Below are positions 1 through 5,587 of a stretch of DNA of 5,587 nucleotides, piece by piece. The stretch is taken from the NCBI GenBank assembly GCA_026387515.1, contig JAPLLP010000240.1, positions 1 to 5,587 on the forward strand, read 5' to 3'. Below the pieces are notes generated by a model that was given only the letters and a program-made list of their open reading frames with translations, ran no database searches and was not told the DNA's origin. Both the position numbers and the translations under genes were made by a program. The first letter of the stretch is position 1. Each line of letters starts with the position of its first letter. The DNA is from Candidatus Omnitrophota bacterium (GTDB lineage Bacteria; Omnitrophota; Koll11; Gygaellales; Profunditerraquicolaceae).

Positions 1-617
1 AACGCTGGCCAGGAGGCCTGTTAACGAATTTTGCTACCGTGAAAAAGAGCATAAACCGCCTCAAAGAAATAGAGAAGATGAAAGAGGACGGCACTATTAA
101 CAGGTTTACCAAGAAAGAGATCTCGCGCCTGGATAAGGAATTAGGAAAGCTAAAGAAGAACTTTTCCGGTATCGTCCAGATGGAGCGCATGCCTAAGGCT
201 ATCTTTGTGGTGGATACCAAGAAGGAGGAGACTGCGGTGCGGGAGGCCAAGCGTTTGTCTATCCCGGTGGTGGGGTTGATCGATACTAATTCCGACCCGG
301 ACCTCATCGCTTTTCCGATCCCCGGAAATGACGACGCTACAAAATCTATTAAAATGATTACCAGCCTGATTGCGGATTGCGTGATCGAGGGTAGAAAGCG
401 CTTCTTGTCCTATCTATCTCAGGAAGGGGTGGCGGTTAAGGATAAAGAAGAAACAGCCGAGGAGCCTGTGGTTCTTCCCGAAGAGGAACAGAAGATAAAA
501 GAGATCGAAGAGATCGTGGAAGAGACAGAGCCCGTAGACGGAGAGGCTAAGCCGCTGAAAAAAGGCCGCGCTAAGCCCGTGCAGAGCGAAAGCGCAAAAC
601 TCAGAAAGAAGGTGTAA
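1..617 (+). CDS. rpsB: 30S ribosomal protein S2, 5' end outside the window
   Basis: S2 is a structural protein of the small ribosomal subunit. It binds 16S rRNA on the solvent side and helps recruit S1. The frame is open from base 3 and begins with Arg-Trp-Pro-Gly-Gly followed by a TNF motif, which matches the RWLGG-xLTN segment near residue 95 of E. coli S2, so about 94 residues lie upstream. The GTG at 39 is an internal Val codon and not the start. Further S2 signatures are TNSDPD (nt 285-302) and IPGNDDA (nt 318-338), then the terminal EGR helix near nt 390. After that helix comes a charged tail of about 70 residues, first Glu-rich and then Lys/Arg-rich. E. coli S2 has fewer than 20 residues there. 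Pro replaces the usual Leu in RWLGG. It lies 6 nt before tsf, its standard partner. Identity is certain from the motifs; the role of the tail is unknown. Confidence 0.97.
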   Translation, partial: RWPGGLLTNFATVKKSINRLKEIEKMKEDGTINRFTKKEISRLDKELGKLKKNFSGIVQMERMPKAIFVVDTKKEETAVREAKRLSIPVVGLIDTNSDPDLIAFPIPGNDDATKSIKMITSLIADCVIEGRKRFLSYLSQEGVAVKDKEETAEEPVVLPEEEQKIKEIEEIVEETEPVDGEAKPLKKGRAKPVQSESAKLRKKV

Positions 618-623
618 GTTTAC

Positions 624-1148
624 ATGTCCGTAAGTATAGAATTAATCAAGGAATTACGCAATTTAACCGCGGCCAGCATTGCGGATTGCCGCCATGCTCT
701 GGCTGAAACCGCAGGAGATATTGTCAAGGCCAAAGACCTCCTGCGCAAAAAGGGTCTTGAGATCGCCGCCAAAAAACAGGGCCGCGCGGCCAAAGAAGGA
801 AGAATAGAGTCTTACGTGCACACGGGTAATAAGATCGGCGTGTTGCTTGAGGTTAATTGTGAGACGGATTTTGTGGCCCGCAATGAGGAATTTCGTCAGT
901 TTACCAAGGATGTGGCTATGCAGATAGCGGCCTTAAGCCCGACCTATATCAAGAAAGAAGATGTCCCGGAAGATGTGCTTAAAGAGGAAAAGAATAAAGA
1001 GCTCTTTTTAAAGGAATATGTTTTGCTTGAGCAGCCTTTTATCAAGGATTCCGCCATTACCATCAAGGACTATCTTAGTAATCTCCTGGCGAAGTTCAGC
1101 GAGAATATATTTATCCGCAGGTTCGAGCGTTATAAGATCGGCGAGTAA
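624..1148 (+). CDS. tsf: Elongation factor Ts, short form with an internal deletion
   Basis: EF-Ts is the cytosolic guanine-nucleotide exchange factor that displaces GDP from EF-Tu. The 174 residues open with a UBA-like EF-Tu-binding domain (about 1-45, with the DCRHAL helix at 21-26). The exchange-core motif [10 protein letters not shown] follows at 78-87; its Asp-Phe pair (82-83) is the one that intrudes near the EF-Tu magnesium site. The C-terminal block has LLEQPF (134-139) and ends in [11 protein letters not shown] (164-174), a normal terminus for the family. Short EF-Ts proteins such as that of Thermus are about 196 residues. Here the helical stretch between [10 protein letters not shown] and LLEQPF is about 23 residues shorter, while both flanks are intact and in frame. 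The UBA loop reads T-A-A-S instead of the common T-G-A-G. The start is ATG, with AAGGTG at 609-614 as a moderate ribosome-binding site. The stop overlaps the pyrH start by one base (TAATG). Confidence 0.95.
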   Translation: MSVSIELIKELRNLTAASIADCRHALAETAGDIVKAKDLLRKKGLEIAAKKQGRAAKEGRIESYVHTGNKIGVLLEVNCETDFVARNEEFRQFTKDVAMQIAALSPTYIKKEDVPEDVLKEEKNKELFLKEYVLLEQPFIKDSAITIKDYLSNLLAKFSENIFIRRFERYKIGE

Positions 1149-1870
1149 TGTCTAAACCCGTATATAAGCGCATAGTTTTAAAATTAAGCGGCGAGGCGTT
1201 GCAGGGGAAAAAATTCCACGGCATCGACCAGGAGGTTTTGGTTTCTATATCCCGGCAGATCAAGGAAGTCAGGGATTTGGGCGTGGATATAGCTATTGTT
1301 TTGGGCGGCGGGAATATCTTCCGCGGCCAGGAGAACACCGCCTCTTTAGGCCTAGATATGGACCGATCAGTGGCGGATTACATGGGTATGCTGGCTACGG
1401 TGATAAACGGCCTGGCTTTGCAGAACGTCCTTGAGAAAACAGGCATTGAGACGCGGGTGATGACGGCGATAGAGATGCAGCGTATTGCCGAGCCGTATAT
1501 CAGAAGAAGGGCGATACGACATTTGGAGAGAGGTCGGGTAGTGATCTTCGTGGCCGGGACAGGCAATCCTTATTTTACCACTGATACCGCCGCCGCGCTC
1601 AAGGGCATGGAGATAGGCGCCGACGCCATATTAAAGGCTACCAAAGTCGATGGCGTATATTCCGCCGATCCCATGAAGGTCAAAGGCGCAAAAAAATTCG
1701 CTCAATTAAAATATATAGATGTGCTCAAAAAAGGCTTGAGGGTAATGGATGCCACGGCAATCAGCTTGTGCATGGATAATAAATTGCCCATCGTGGTGTT
1801 CAATTTGAACAAACATGGTAATATCAAGCGCGTGGTCCTAGGTGAGAAGATAGGGACAGTAGTGCGTTAA
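1148..1870 (+). CDS. pyrH: UMP kinase (uridylate kinase)
   Basis: This is the bacterial hexameric UMP kinase of the amino-acid kinase fold. It phosphorylates UMP to UDP with ATP in pyrimidine nucleotide synthesis. Its 240 residues match the usual family length. Visible motifs in order are the phosphate-binding KLSGEAL (12-18), GGGNIFRG (53-60), the DYMGMLAT helix (77-84), the UMP-contacting [13 protein letters not shown] (137-149), the ATP-site [13 protein letters not shown] (163-175) and MDATA (200-204). All the expected glycine, lysine and aspartate positions appear intact. The ATG overlaps the tsf stop by one base, and no good Shine-Dalgarno sequence lies at the right distance, so translation is probably coupled to tsf. 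The position between tsf and frr is the classic order. UMP kinase is typically GTP-activated and UTP-inhibited, which is family knowledge and cannot be read here. Confidence 0.97.
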   Translation: MSKPVYKRIVLKLSGEALQGKKFHGIDQEVLVSISRQIKEVRDLGVDIAIVLGGGNIFRGQENTASLGLDMDRSVADYMGMLATVINGLALQNVLEKTGIETRVMTAIEMQRIAEPYIRRRAIRHLERGRVVIFVAGTGNPYFTTDTAAALKGMEIGADAILKATKVDGVYSADPMKVKGAKKFAQLKYIDVLKKGLRVMDATAISLCMDNKLPIVVFNLNKHGNIKRVVLGEKIGTVVR

Positions 1871-1873
1871 CGC

Positions 1874-1880
1874 GGAGGTG
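1874..1880 (+). promoter_or_regulatory. Strong Shine-Dalgarno sequence of frr
   Basis: GGAGGTG lies in the 12-nt gap after pyrH, just before the ATG at 1883. It is a near-perfect anti-16S complement and fixes the frr start. It contrasts with the weak or absent sites before pyrH, HPr and Enzyme I. Confidence 0.8.
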
Positions 1881-1882
1881 CT

Positions 1883-2443
1883 ATGACTACTAAAGAGATT
1901 CTGCACGCTACAGAAGAGAAGATGAAGAAAACCATAGAGGCGGTGACCCGGGAATTCCAAGAGGTGCGCACCGGACGGGCCAGCCCCCATTTAGTGGAAG
2001 GCCTGCATATAGATTATTACGGGACCCCGACATTATTAAAGCAATTGGCTTCTATATCCGTGCCTGACGCGCATATGGTGGTAATTCAGCCTTGGGATAT
2101 AACCGCTATCCCGGAGATAGAAAAATCGATTATGAAGTCCAATCTCGGGATTTCCCCTTCTAATGACGGTAAGATCGTGCGTTTATCAGTGCCTCCCTTA
2201 TCCAAGGACAGGCGTCAGGAATTGGTCAAGATGATTCACGGGATGGCTGAAGATGGAAGGGTTTCTCTAAGGACTATCAGGCGTGATGCCAAAGAACATT
2301 TGGAGAAATTAGAGAAGGATAAATTGGTCTCGGAAGACGATAAGTTCCGCGGGATTGACGAGTTGCAGAAGTTGGTTGATAGGTATGCCGTTAAGGTAGA
2401 AGAAGCGCTTAAGCTTAAAGAAAAAGAAGTATTGGAATTCTAG
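1883..2443 (+). CDS. frr: Ribosome recycling factor
   Basis: RRF works with EF-G to split the post-termination 70S ribosome so that subunits, mRNA and tRNA are released. At 186 residues it has the standard length (E. coli 185). Visible blocks are the domain I start with VRTGRASP (28-35), the domain II hinge region around DYYGTPTLL (44-52), the NLGISPSNDGK segment (87-97), VPPLSKDRR (103-111), and the Arg-rich RTIRRDAKE helix (130-138). The last block carries the arginines of domain I that contact 23S rRNA. The C-terminal helix ends in KEKEVLEF, a normal family ending. The start is supported by GGAGGTG directly upstream. The gene is fourth in the rpsB-tsf-pyrH-frr cluster. Its TAG stop is unusually close to the next gene, since the tRNA-Lys acceptor stem begins after only four bases. 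Confidence 0.97.
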   Translation: MTTKEILHATEEKMKKTIEAVTREFQEVRTGRASPHLVEGLHIDYYGTPTLLKQLASISVPDAHMVVIQPWDITAIPEIEKSIMKSNLGISPSNDGKIVRLSVPPLSKDRRQELVKMIHGMAEDGRVSLRTIRRDAKEHLEKLEKDKLVSEDDKFRGIDELQKLVDRYAVKVEEALKLKEKEVLEF

Positions 2444-2447
2444 ATCT

Positions 2448-2520
2448 GGGCCTCTAGCTCATTTGGTAGAGCACCATCCTTTTAAGATGGCCGTGCCGCG
2501 TTCGAATCGCGGGAGGCTCA
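2448..2520 (+). tRNA. tRNA-Lys (anticodon TTT)
   Basis: All four stems can be folded by hand. The acceptor is 2448-2454 with 2513-2519, with one G-T wobble at the second pair. The D stem is GCTC/GAGC (2457-2460 with 2469-2472). The anticodon stem is CCATC/GATGG, closing the loop CTTTTAA (2479-2485) with anticodon TTT at 2481-2483. The T stem is CCGCG/CGCGG around TTCGAAT (2501-2507). The variable loop has five bases and the discriminator is A2520. CCA is not encoded, so a CCA-adding enzyme is required. The gene starts 4 nt after the frr stop with no terminator between them, so it is probably cotranscribed with frr. Confidence 0.97.
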
Positions 2521-2558
2521 TTAAGAATTTTGCGCAGCAACAAGCGGTGAGAGGATCC

Positions 2559-2640
2559 GGGCGGATGGCGGAATTGGCATACGCGATAGCCTTAGGAGCT
2601 ATTGGGGTAACCCTTGGAGGTTCAAATCCTCTTCCGCCCA
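2559..2640 (+). tRNA. tRNA-Leu (anticodon TAG)
   Basis: This is a class II tRNA of 82 bases. The acceptor GGGCGGA (2559-2565) pairs with TCCGCCC (2633-2639). The D stem is a short GCG/CGC around an 11-base loop with the conserved GG. The anticodon stem ATAGC/GCTAT encloses the loop CTTAGGA (2591-2597), with anticodon TAG at 2593-2595 reading CUA and probably other CUN codons. A long variable arm GGGG-TAA-CCCT (2604-2614) is diagnostic of Leu/Ser/Tyr-type tRNAs. The T loop is TTCAAAT and the discriminator is A2640. No CCA is encoded. The 38-base spacer from tRNA-Lys shows no recognisable promoter or terminator. Confidence 0.97.
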
Positions 2641-2653
2641 TAAAAATCTTTAT

Positions 2654-2727
<74 letters not shown>

Positions 2728-2749
2728 TAAATAAAGCCACAACTTAACC

Positions 2750-2754
2750 AGGAG
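2750..2754 (+). promoter_or_regulatory. Shine-Dalgarno sequence of the EIIA gene
   Basis: AGGAG sits 6 nt before the ATG at 2761. The spacing favours this ATG over the in-frame ATG three codons later. It lies in the 33-base spacer after tRNA-Gly, which shows no convincing promoter. Confidence 0.75.
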
Positions 2755-2760
2755 CCACTT

Positions 2761-3231
2761 ATGAAGATTATGGAATTTCTTTCAAGTAAGGCGGTTATCA
2801 TGGATATCAAATCCTCCAAAAAAGAGGACGTGATTCAGGAGTTGGTGGAGGCTCTTGTAAATAGCGGCGACATTGATAAGCGTAACCGCAACAAAATCGT
2901 TGAATCTTTAATTGCCAGAGAGTCGCTGGGTTCCACTGCTATCGGCCAGGGGGTGGCTATACCGCACACTAAATGCGATTGCGTGCAGAACCTAGTAGCA
3001 GCGTTTGGGCTTTCCAAAAGAGGCATAGATTTTGATTCGTTGGACGGCGAGCCTGTAAATATCTTTTTTCTGTTGATCGCCCCCCAGGATTCCGCAGGGC
3101 CACATCTAAAAGCCCTGGCCAGGATCTCGAGGCTTCTAAAAGATAAGTATTTCCGCGATAGCCTTCAGGCAAGCGAAAACGAAGATGCGGTTATCCGGAT
3201 CATCAGCCAGGAAGATGACAAAAAAAATTAG
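2761..3231 (+). CDS. ptsN: Stand-alone PTS EIIA protein, PtsN/fructose type
   Basis: This is a cytosolic phosphoacceptor of the phosphotransferase system, PTS EIIA type-2 domain family. The 156 residues form one domain with no EIIB, EIIC or HPr fused. The phosphorylated histidine is H69 in GVAIPHTK (64-71), preceded by the typical RESLGSTAIGQG stretch (53-64). A second conserved histidine, H115, sits in GPHLKALARISRLL (113-126). Stand-alone proteins of this length are usually EIIA-Ntr (PtsN; E. coli 163 residues), which regulates rather than transports. The same domain also occurs in fructose and mannitol systems, so the symbol is by resemblance. The HPr and Enzyme I needed to phosphorylate it are encoded just downstream, and no permease component is seen. 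The C-terminus is highly charged (EDDKKN), and its last 17 bases overlap the preferred start of the next gene. Confidence 0.9.
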   Translation: MKIMEFLSSKAVIMDIKSSKKEDVIQELVEALVNSGDIDKRNRNKIVESLIARESLGSTAIGQGVAIPHTKCDCVQNLVAAFGLSKRGIDFDSLDGEPVNIFFLLIAPQDSAGPHLKALARISRLLKDKYFRDSLQASENEDAVIRIISQEDDKKN

Positions 3232-4486
3232 TTTCAATAGATTAAGTTTTAAGTTGGTAGGCGTGTTTAAATGGCTTTATCCCGGCATTGGCGTAAAGCG
3301 CTGGATTGGCCTGAGCAGTTTTGGCGTGATCCTTATTGCCATCGGTTCAAACCATTTGCGTACCGATGAGTATTGGTTGATCCAGCTGTTGGATGAGATA
3401 GTTATTATTTCCGGAGTCATTATCCTTATCTTGGGCATCAAGCGGATGATGCGATCTTTTATTACCGTATTCTTGCCATCATCCAAAGACGTCCAGTTGG
3501 TAGATATTTTATTTCGCAGGAAATCCCTGGGGCAAGGGCCGCATATTGTAGCAGTGGGAGGAGGCACGGGGCTTTCATGCCTTTTAAGCGGGCTTAAGGA
3601 TTTTACTTCTAATATTACGGCCATCGTGACGGTAGCCGATGATGGGGGATCTTCAGGCAGGCTTAGGCAGCAATTTGATATATTGCCCCCGGGAGATATC
3701 CGTAACTGCCTGGTGGCATTAGCGGATGCGCCGGCCTTGATGCGCGAATTGTTCCAGTTTCGCTTTGACAAGACTTCGGAGTTAGCAGGGCATAGTTTTG
3801 GCAACCTTTTTATTACCGCCATGACCAGGGTCACCGGAGATTTCGAGACAGCGCTTAAAGAGACAAGTAAGGTCTTGGCCTTGCGCGGGCACGTTGTGCC
3901 GTCGACATTAAATAATGTAGTGTTAGTTGCTGAACATAAAGACGGTACGGTGACCGAAGGGGAAAACAGTATACCCAAAGCTAATCTCCCGATAAATAGG
4001 GTGATGCTTAAACCTTTTCAGCCGACTGCCACTCCGGAGGCAATAAGGGCTATAAAGGATGCGCGAATAATAGTGTTGGGGCCGGGCTCTCTTTATACCA
4101 GCATTATCCCCAACCTTTTGATCAAGGAGATTACGGATGCTATCAGTGCTTCCGGAGCGATAAAGGTATATGTGTGCAACATAATGACGCAGCCCGGAGA
4201 GACACAAGGGTATAGCGCCTCGAGTCATATAAAAGCGCTTATCGCTCATAGCCATCCCAAGATTTTTGATTATTGTATTCTAAATAACGGCGAGATCCCC
4301 GTATCTTCGCTCAAGCGTTATAAGGAGCAGAACTCAGTGCCGGTTGAAATTGACACGCAGAATATCAGGAAGCTGGGTTACCGCGTGTTAGAGGATGATA
4401 TAGAGTGCGTTGATCCGGATGGCGTGGTAAGGCATGATTCGGCAAAATTAGCGCGGATCATCCTGGGGATAATTGACGAGATATAA
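3215..4486 (+). CDS. yvcK: YvcK/CofD-like protein with an N-terminal membrane anchor
   Basis: YvcK (gluconeogenesis factor) proteins bind UDP-sugars and link carbon metabolism to cell-wall synthesis and shape. The fold is that of CofD (2-phospho-L-lactate transferase), but YvcK proteins are not thought to make coenzyme F420. From the ATG at 3215 the protein has 423 residues. Two hydrophobic segments (about 31-46 and 62-75) are followed by a basic stretch, then a linker to about 108. The catalytic-fold domain shows VGGGTGLS (114-121), ADDGGSSGRLR (141-151), GDIRNCLVAL (160-169), GHSFGN (192-197), PGSLYTSIIPN (290-300) and NIMTQPGET (322-330). Bacillus YvcK is about 317 residues and soluble; the extra 100 N-terminal residues account for the difference. 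An ATG at 3185 is also in frame and would add ten residues, but it lies deeper in the EIIA gene with no better ribosome-binding site. AGGA just before 3215 is close to ideal in sequence but short in spacing. Translation is probably coupled to EIIA. Confidence 0.92.
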   Translation: MTKKISFNRLSFKLVGVFKWLYPGIGVKRWIGLSSFGVILIAIGSNHLRTDEYWLIQLLDEIVIISGVIILILGIKRMMRSFITVFLPSSKDVQLVDILFRRKSLGQGPHIVAVGGGTGLSCLLSGLKDFTSNITAIVTVADDGGSSGRLRQQFDILPPGDIRNCLVALADAPALMRELFQFRFDKTSELAGHSFGNLFITAMTRVTGDFETALKETSKVLALRGHVVPSTLNNVVLVAEHKDGTVTEGENSIPKANLPINRVMLKPFQPTATPEAIRAIKDARIIVLGPGSLYTSIIPNLLIKEITDAISASGAIKVYVCNIMTQPGETQGYSASSHIKALIAHSHPKIFDYCILNNGEIPVSSLKRYKEQNSVPVEIDTQNIRKLGYRVLEDDIECVDPDGVVRHDSAKLARIILGIIDEI

Positions 4487-4491
4487 CTATC

Positions 4492-4755
4492 ATGGCCCTA
4501 ATCAAGAAAGAACTAGTGGTTAAAAACAAACAGGGTTTGCACGCCCGGCCTGCCGCTTTATTCGTCCAGGTGGCTAATAAATTCGAGTCGCAGATCACCG
4601 TCAGGCGCGAGAATGAAGAGGTAAACGGCAAGTCTATCATGGGCATACTTATGCTTGGCGCGGAGAAGGGAAGCGTTATCATAGTTGAGGCAGACGGCAA
4701 CGACGCGCAGCTGGCGGTAGATGAGTTAGGAAAACTTATTGAAAGCGAAGAGTAA
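4492..4755 (+). CDS. ptsH: HPr phosphocarrier protein
   Basis: HPr is the small soluble phosphocarrier between Enzyme I and EIIA proteins. The 87 residues are the normal family length. The active-site motif GLHARPA (15-21) gives phosphoacceptor H17 and its partner R19, so this is a functional HPr and not a Crh-like version lacking the histidine. NGKSIMGIL (45-53) places S48 at the position of the regulatory Ser46 of Firmicutes HPr, in very similar surroundings. That implies control by an HPr kinase/phosphorylase, if one is encoded elsewhere. The start lies 5 nt after the yvcK stop with no clear Shine-Dalgarno sequence, so reinitiation by ribosomes leaving yvcK is likely. Enzyme I follows after another 5-nt gap, the usual ptsH-ptsI order. 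It could serve as general HPr or as a regulatory NPr; the sequence does not separate these. Confidence 0.95.
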   Translation: MALIKKELVVKNKQGLHARPAALFVQVANKFESQITVRRENEEVNGKSIMGILMLGAEKGSVIIVEADGNDAQLAVDELGKLIESEE

Positions 4756-4760
4756 TTAAC

Positions 4761-5587
4761 ATGGTTCAATTTAAAGGCATAGCGGCGGCGGCGGGGATCA
4801 GTATTGCCCCGGCCTACAAAATAGGCAAGGAAGAGTTTGTTATTCCGAGGCAGGATATCCGCCCTGAAGATGTTCCGGTGCAGATAGAGCTTTTTGAGGA
4901 CGCGCTCATCAAGACCCGAAAAGAGATATTGGAACTACAAAAGAGGATCTCTACGGAAATGGGCCAGGAGGAGGCGCAGATCTTCGATGCGCACATCCTG
5001 GTTTTGGAAGATCGCATGATTATCGAAGAGGTCATCGCGCGCCTGAAGAGAGAGCATATCAGCGTTGCCTACATATTTAATGAAGTATTAAAAAAGTACA
5101 TTGATATCTTTTCCAAGATAGAAGACGAATACCTAAAGGAGCGCATTACCGATATTAACGATGTGGGCAAAAGGATCCTGCGTAACCTTCTGGGAAAGCA
5201 GCAAAAGGGGTTAGGGGATTTAAAAGAAAGAGTGGTGGTAGTGGCGCACGATTTATCTCCTTCGGATACGGCAAGCATGCATAATAAGAATGTTTCTGCC
5301 TTTGTCACCGATATCGGAGGCAAGACTTCCCATACCGCGATTATGGCTAAGTCACTTGAGATTCCGGCAGTGGTAGGCTTGGGGAGCGCAATCAACAATA
5401 TTCAATCAGGCGATATCCTGATTGTTGACGGCAGTAAGGGGATCGTGATCATAAATCCAGACGAGCCTACGCTTGAGGAGTACCGCCGTCAGGAACTAAA
5501 ACTAAAAGGAATAGTCGAGAAGTTCTTTCTCGTAAAGGATAAGCCGGCGGTGACGCAAGACGGCAAAGAGATCGAGTTGTCGGCGAA
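4761..5587 (+). CDS. ptsI: PTS Enzyme I (PEP-protein phosphotransferase), 3' end outside the window
   Basis: Enzyme I starts the PTS phosphorelay: it autophosphorylates from phosphoenolpyruvate and passes the phosphate to HPr. The frame is open from the ATG at 4761 to the window edge, giving 275 of about 575 expected residues. It begins with the typical FKGIAAAAGISIAPAY (4-19). The helical HPr-binding subdomain follows (about 35-145, with the FDAHILVLED element at 80-89 and ERITDINDVGKR near 128-139). Next is the swivelling phosphohistidine domain with GGKTSHTAIMAKS (186-198), where H191 is the phosphorylated residue. The linker then reaches DKPAVTQDGKEIEL, the entry to the PEP-binding barrel. 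There is no N-terminal GAF domain, so this is not the PtsP form of the nitrogen PTS. The gene lies 5 nt after HPr with only a weak GAAGAG upstream, so coupling is likely. Confidence 0.96.
   Translation, partial: MVQFKGIAAAAGISIAPAYKIGKEEFVIPRQDIRPEDVPVQIELFEDALIKTRKEILELQKRISTEMGQEEAQIFDAHILVLEDRMIIEEVIARLKREHISVAYIFNEVLKKYIDIFSKIEDEYLKERITDINDVGKRILRNLLGKQQKGLGDLKERVVVVAHDLSPSDTASMHNKNVSAFVTDIGGKTSHTAIMAKSLEIPAVVGLGSAINNIQSGDILIVDGSKGIVIINPDEPTLEEYRRQELKLKGIVEKFFLVKDKPAVTQDGKEIELSA

Noticed and set aside
39..41. GTG as a possible start of S2
   Set aside because: The frame is open upstream to the window edge and encodes conserved S2 residues (Arg-Trp-x-Gly-Gly, TNF), so the GTG is an internal Val codon.
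2521..2558. Possible terminator or promoter in the Lys-Leu tRNA spacer
   Set aside because: There is no stable inverted repeat followed by a T-run and no -35/-10 pair. It looks like plain spacer.
2728..2760. Possible promoter (TAAATA-like -10) before the EIIA gene
   Set aside because: The sequence is A/T-rich, but no credible -35 lies at the right distance outside tRNA-Gly, so the match is too weak to annotate.
3185..3214. ATG at 3185 as the yvcK start
   Set aside because: It is in frame but lies 47 bases inside the EIIA gene without a Shine-Dalgarno sequence and adds ten residues with no recognisable conservation. ATG 3215 is preferred, though not proven.
3277..3978. Long minus-strand open frame (233 codons) opposite yvcK
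   Set aside because: Its peptide has no recognisable motif and it lies fully antisense to the strongly conserved YvcK domain. It is a coding shadow caused by codon bias.

Overview
The window is a compact, entirely plus-strand stretch of bacterial housekeeping DNA. Every gene points the same way, and I see no transposase, CRISPR array or phage gene. The gene set excludes archaea and eukaryotes. Ribosomal protein S2, EF-Ts, UMP kinase and ribosome recycling factor in this order form a very widely conserved bacterial cluster. Base composition is fairly balanced. The combination of a short EF-Ts, tRNA genes without encoded CCA, a membrane-anchored YvcK and a PTS phosphorelay linked to translation genes suggests an uncultivated phylum of the Omnitrophota (PVC-related) kind. 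That placement is an impression from memory and not a search result; I hold it at about 0.5.

Layout. (1) 1-2443: rpsB (5' end outside the window), tsf, pyrH and frr, separated by 6 nt, a 1-nt overlap and 12 nt. This is one translation and pyrimidine-nucleotide operon. (2) 2444-2760: 317 bases without a protein gene. They hold three tRNA genes, Lys(TTT), Leu(TAG) and Gly(GCC). The first begins only 4 nt after the frr stop codon. (3) 2761-5587: a stand-alone PTS EIIA protein (PtsN/fructose type), a CofD-like YvcK protein with an N-terminal membrane segment, HPr, and Enzyme I, which runs off the right edge. These four are separated by overlaps or gaps of about 5 nt.

I see no convincing terminator or internal promoter anywhere, so the whole window could be one long transcript in which the tRNAs act as processing punctuation. 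RNase P and tRNA 3' processing would then split it into a translation half and a PTS half. In the PTS half, Enzyme I takes phosphate from PEP (His191), passes it to HPr (His17) and then to the EIIA (His69). No EIIB/EIIC sugar permease is visible, so the relay here looks regulatory, or it serves permeases elsewhere. HPr also carries a serine in the context recognised by HPr kinase/phosphorylase. YvcK lies between EIIA and HPr. In Bacillus yvcK sits near the HPr paralogue crh, and in proteobacteria ptsN sits near rapZ and an HPr paralogue. The locus therefore looks like a blend of those two regulatory neighbourhoods.

No clearly new biological system is present. The points most worth a second look are the frr/tRNA-Lys junction, a roughly 23-residue internal deletion in EF-Ts, and the EIIA-YvcK-HPr-EI arrangement.
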